The position numbers were made by a program, and so were the translations under genes. This document shows positions 62,701 to 64,000 of a stretch of DNA of 64,000 nucleotides, one piece after another; within the stretch, counting starts at the first letter, position 1, and every line of letters starts with the position of its first letter. The stretch comes from Sympetrum striolatum (lineage: Eukaryota > Arthropoda > Insecta > Odonata > Libellulidae). The notes under the pieces are model-generated. The model worked only from the letters and a program-made list of their open reading frames with translations, ran no database searches and was not told the origin of the DNA. The stretch spans positions 18,042,001 through 18,106,000 of the forward strand of contig OX388348.1 of assembly GCA_947579665.1 (NCBI GenBank), in the 5' to 3' direction.

Positions 62701-63910
62701 TTGCTTTTTTCGCTTAGAATTCGAATAAATGTAGGAAAAAAAGGCAAAATAGAGGAAAAAATTGAATTTCCGCGAAAATTATCAGTTTTCGTTGCTTTTT
62801 TCGCTCATAATTTAATTAAATTGGGGAAATAAAGGCAAAATTGAGGAAAAAAATTGAATTTTCGGTAAAATTTTCCGTTTTCGATGCTTTTTTCGCTCAT
62901 AATTTGATTAAATTGGGGAAATAAAGGCAAAATTGAGGAAAAAAATTGAATTTTCGCTAAAATTATCCGTTTTCGTTGCTTTTTTCATTCAGAATTTTAT
63001 TAAATGTGGGAAATAAACGCTAAATTGAGGAAAAAAATTGAATTTTCGCTAAAATTATCCGTTTTCGTTGCTTTTTTCCCTTAGAATTTGATTAAATGTG
63101 GGAAATAAAGGCAAAATTGAGGAAAAAAATTGAATTTTCGCTAAAATTATCCGTTTTCGAAGCTTTTTTCGCTAAAAATTTGATTAAATGTGGGAAATAA
63201 AGGCAAAATTGAGGATAAAAATTGAATTTTCGCAAAAATTGTCGGTTTTCGTTGCTTTTTTCGATCATAATTTGATTAAATGTAGGAAATAAAGGCAAAA
63301 TTGAGGAAAAAAATTGAATTTTCGCCAAAATTATCCATTTTTGTTGCTTTTTTTGCTTGGAATTTGATTAAAGGTGGGAAATAAAGGCAAAATTGAGGAA
63401 AAAAATTGAATTTTTGCTAAAATTATCCATTTTCTTTGCTTTTTCGCGCTAAAATTATCCGTTTTCGTTGCTTTTTTCGCTTAGAATTTGATTAAATGTA
63501 GGAAATAAAGGCAAAATTGAGGAAAATAATTGAATTTTCACTAAAATTATCCGTTTTCGTTGCTTTTTTCGCATAGAAATTGATTAACTGTGGGAAATAA
63601 AGGCAAAATTGAGGAAAAAATTGAATTTTCGCTAAAATTATCCGTTTTCGTTGCTTTTTCGCTTAGATTTTTTAATAAATGTGGGAAATAATAGCAAAAT
63701 TGAGAAAAAAAATTGAATTTGATTAAATGTGGGAAATACAGGCAAAATTGTGGATAAAATTAAAGTTTCGCTAAAATTTACAGTTTTCGTTGCTTTTTTC
63801 GCTCATAATTTGATTAAATTGGGGTAATACAGGCAAAATTGAGGAATAAATTGAATTTTCGCTAAAATTATCCGTTTTCGTGGCTTTTTTCGCTAAGAAT
63901 TTGATTAAAT
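62680..63910 (+). repeat. 1.23-kb block apparently identical to 49,030-50,260
   Basis: The offset is 13,650 throughout (49,061 to 62,711; 49,442 to 63,092; 50,251 to 63,901). It carries all the private variants of the 49-kb copy: TTCGGTAAAA, TTCATTCAG, GAGGATAAAA and GCATAGAAATTG. I saw no difference in the parts compared. It ends where GATTAAATGTGGG is replaced by GATTAAATGTAAC. Confidence 0.88.
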
Positions 63911-64000
63911 GTAACAAAATAAAGGCAAAATTGAGGAAAAAAATTGAATTTTTGCTAAAATTATCCATTTTCATTGCTTTTTCGCGCTAAAATTATCCGT
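63911..64000 (+). repeat. Start of a further segment like 61,395-61,485, cut by the window end
   Basis: TGTAACAAAATAAAGGC joined to AAAATTGAGG, then TTCATTGC and a CGCGCT junction, match 59,148-59,240 and 61,395-61,487. The array clearly continues past 64,000. Confidence 0.8.

Larger units (their letters stand above)
1..64000. repeat. Satellite DNA array, ~92-bp monomer, spanning the whole window
   Basis: Roughly 700 head-to-tail monomers fill the window with no non-satellite interruption that I could find. Recurrent landmarks in each monomer are GAATTTGATT at the start, GGGAAATAAAGGC near positions 17-29, an A6-A7 run near 40-46, TTTTCGCTAAAATT near 52-65, TCCGTTTTCGTTGC near 67-80 and TTTTTTCGCTTAG at the end. 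Monomers are 90-93 bp apart from structural variants. All have the same orientation. G+C is about 28%. Purines make up about 75% of the first 51 bases and about 27% of the last 41. The array continues beyond both ends. A 64-kb array of this kind is typical of eukaryotic heterochromatin. The species and chromosomal position cannot be read from the sequence. Confidence 0.97.

Noticed and set aside
1..64000. CRISPR array
   Set aside because: Regular repeats are present, but there are no unique spacers: the whole ~92-bp unit is repeated. There are no cas genes, and unit length and scale do not fit.
1..64000. Transposon, LTR or retroelement origin
   Set aside because: I saw no terminal repeats, target-site duplications, polymerase or integrase coding, or interruptions between monomers. 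An ancestral origin of the monomer from an element cannot be excluded but is not visible.
1..64000. Replication origin or promoter signals in AT-rich stretches
   Set aside because: A/T runs occur in every monomer by composition. Nothing distinguishes one site as an origin or promoter.
1..64000. Telomeric repeats, rRNA or tRNA genes
   Set aside because: No short telomere-type tandem repeats, and no GC-rich structured RNA or tRNA-like segment found on either strand.
1..64000. A single fixed HOR period for the whole window
   Set aside because: Anchor offsets vary (3,633; 6,277; 6,210; 7,304; 13,260 and others), so one period cannot describe the array. Families and patchwork blocks fit better.

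Overview
The whole 64-kb window is one uninterrupted tandem array of an AT-rich satellite DNA. I see no protein-coding gene, RNA gene, transposon, CRISPR array or unique spacer sequence. The basic monomer is about 92 bp (mostly 90-93), with a G+C content near 28% (26 of 92 in the first monomer). All monomers run head-to-tail in the same orientation. Each opens with a variant of GAATTTGATT, passes through an A-rich half and ends in a T-rich half closing with TTTTTTCGCTTAG. Such an array implies a eukaryotic chromosome, probably heterochromatic, centromeric, pericentromeric or subtelomeric. Nothing in the window fixes the lineage.

Layout. About 1-25,000 holds four related higher-order repeat (HOR) copies, A1 to A4, starting near 1, 3,906, 11,211 and 17,488, each with its own deletions and duplications. 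About 25,000-27,250 is a mosaic of pieces also found in A2 and near 57.7 kb. About 27,250-44,120 is a second family: a 6,210-bp tandem pair (about 30,445 and 36,655), flanked by two copies of a 3.6-kb block 13,260 bp apart. About 44,120-55,665 is a third patchwork, with block pairs offset by 1,488, 6,259 and 7,304 bp. About 55,665-57,460 returns to A2-like sequence. About 57,465-61,958 is a near-perfect 2,247-bp tandem duplication. The rest contains a 310-bp duplication and a 1.23-kb block that matches 49.0-50.3 kb with no difference I could see. Both window ends fall inside the array.

Monomers. Variants differ by diagnostic substitutions and by three recurring structural changes: a 33-bp internal duplication (junction CGCGCT), a 44-bp deletion giving a ~49-bp short monomer, and small deletions in or around a hairpin. 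Families mix along the array in a way that fits repeated unequal exchange and local gene conversion.

The most interesting signals are structural. A/T runs and G/C islands alternate with a mean spacing of about 10.2 bp, so one monomer spans nine helical turns. Every monomer carries an AATTTT-N4-AAAATT inverted repeat whose loop appears in both orientations and as a perfect palindrome. The four CpGs per monomer are over-represented for the composition, yet all of them vary to TpG or CpA, which suggests methylation. All comparisons were made by eye, so block edges are usually good to within about one monomer.
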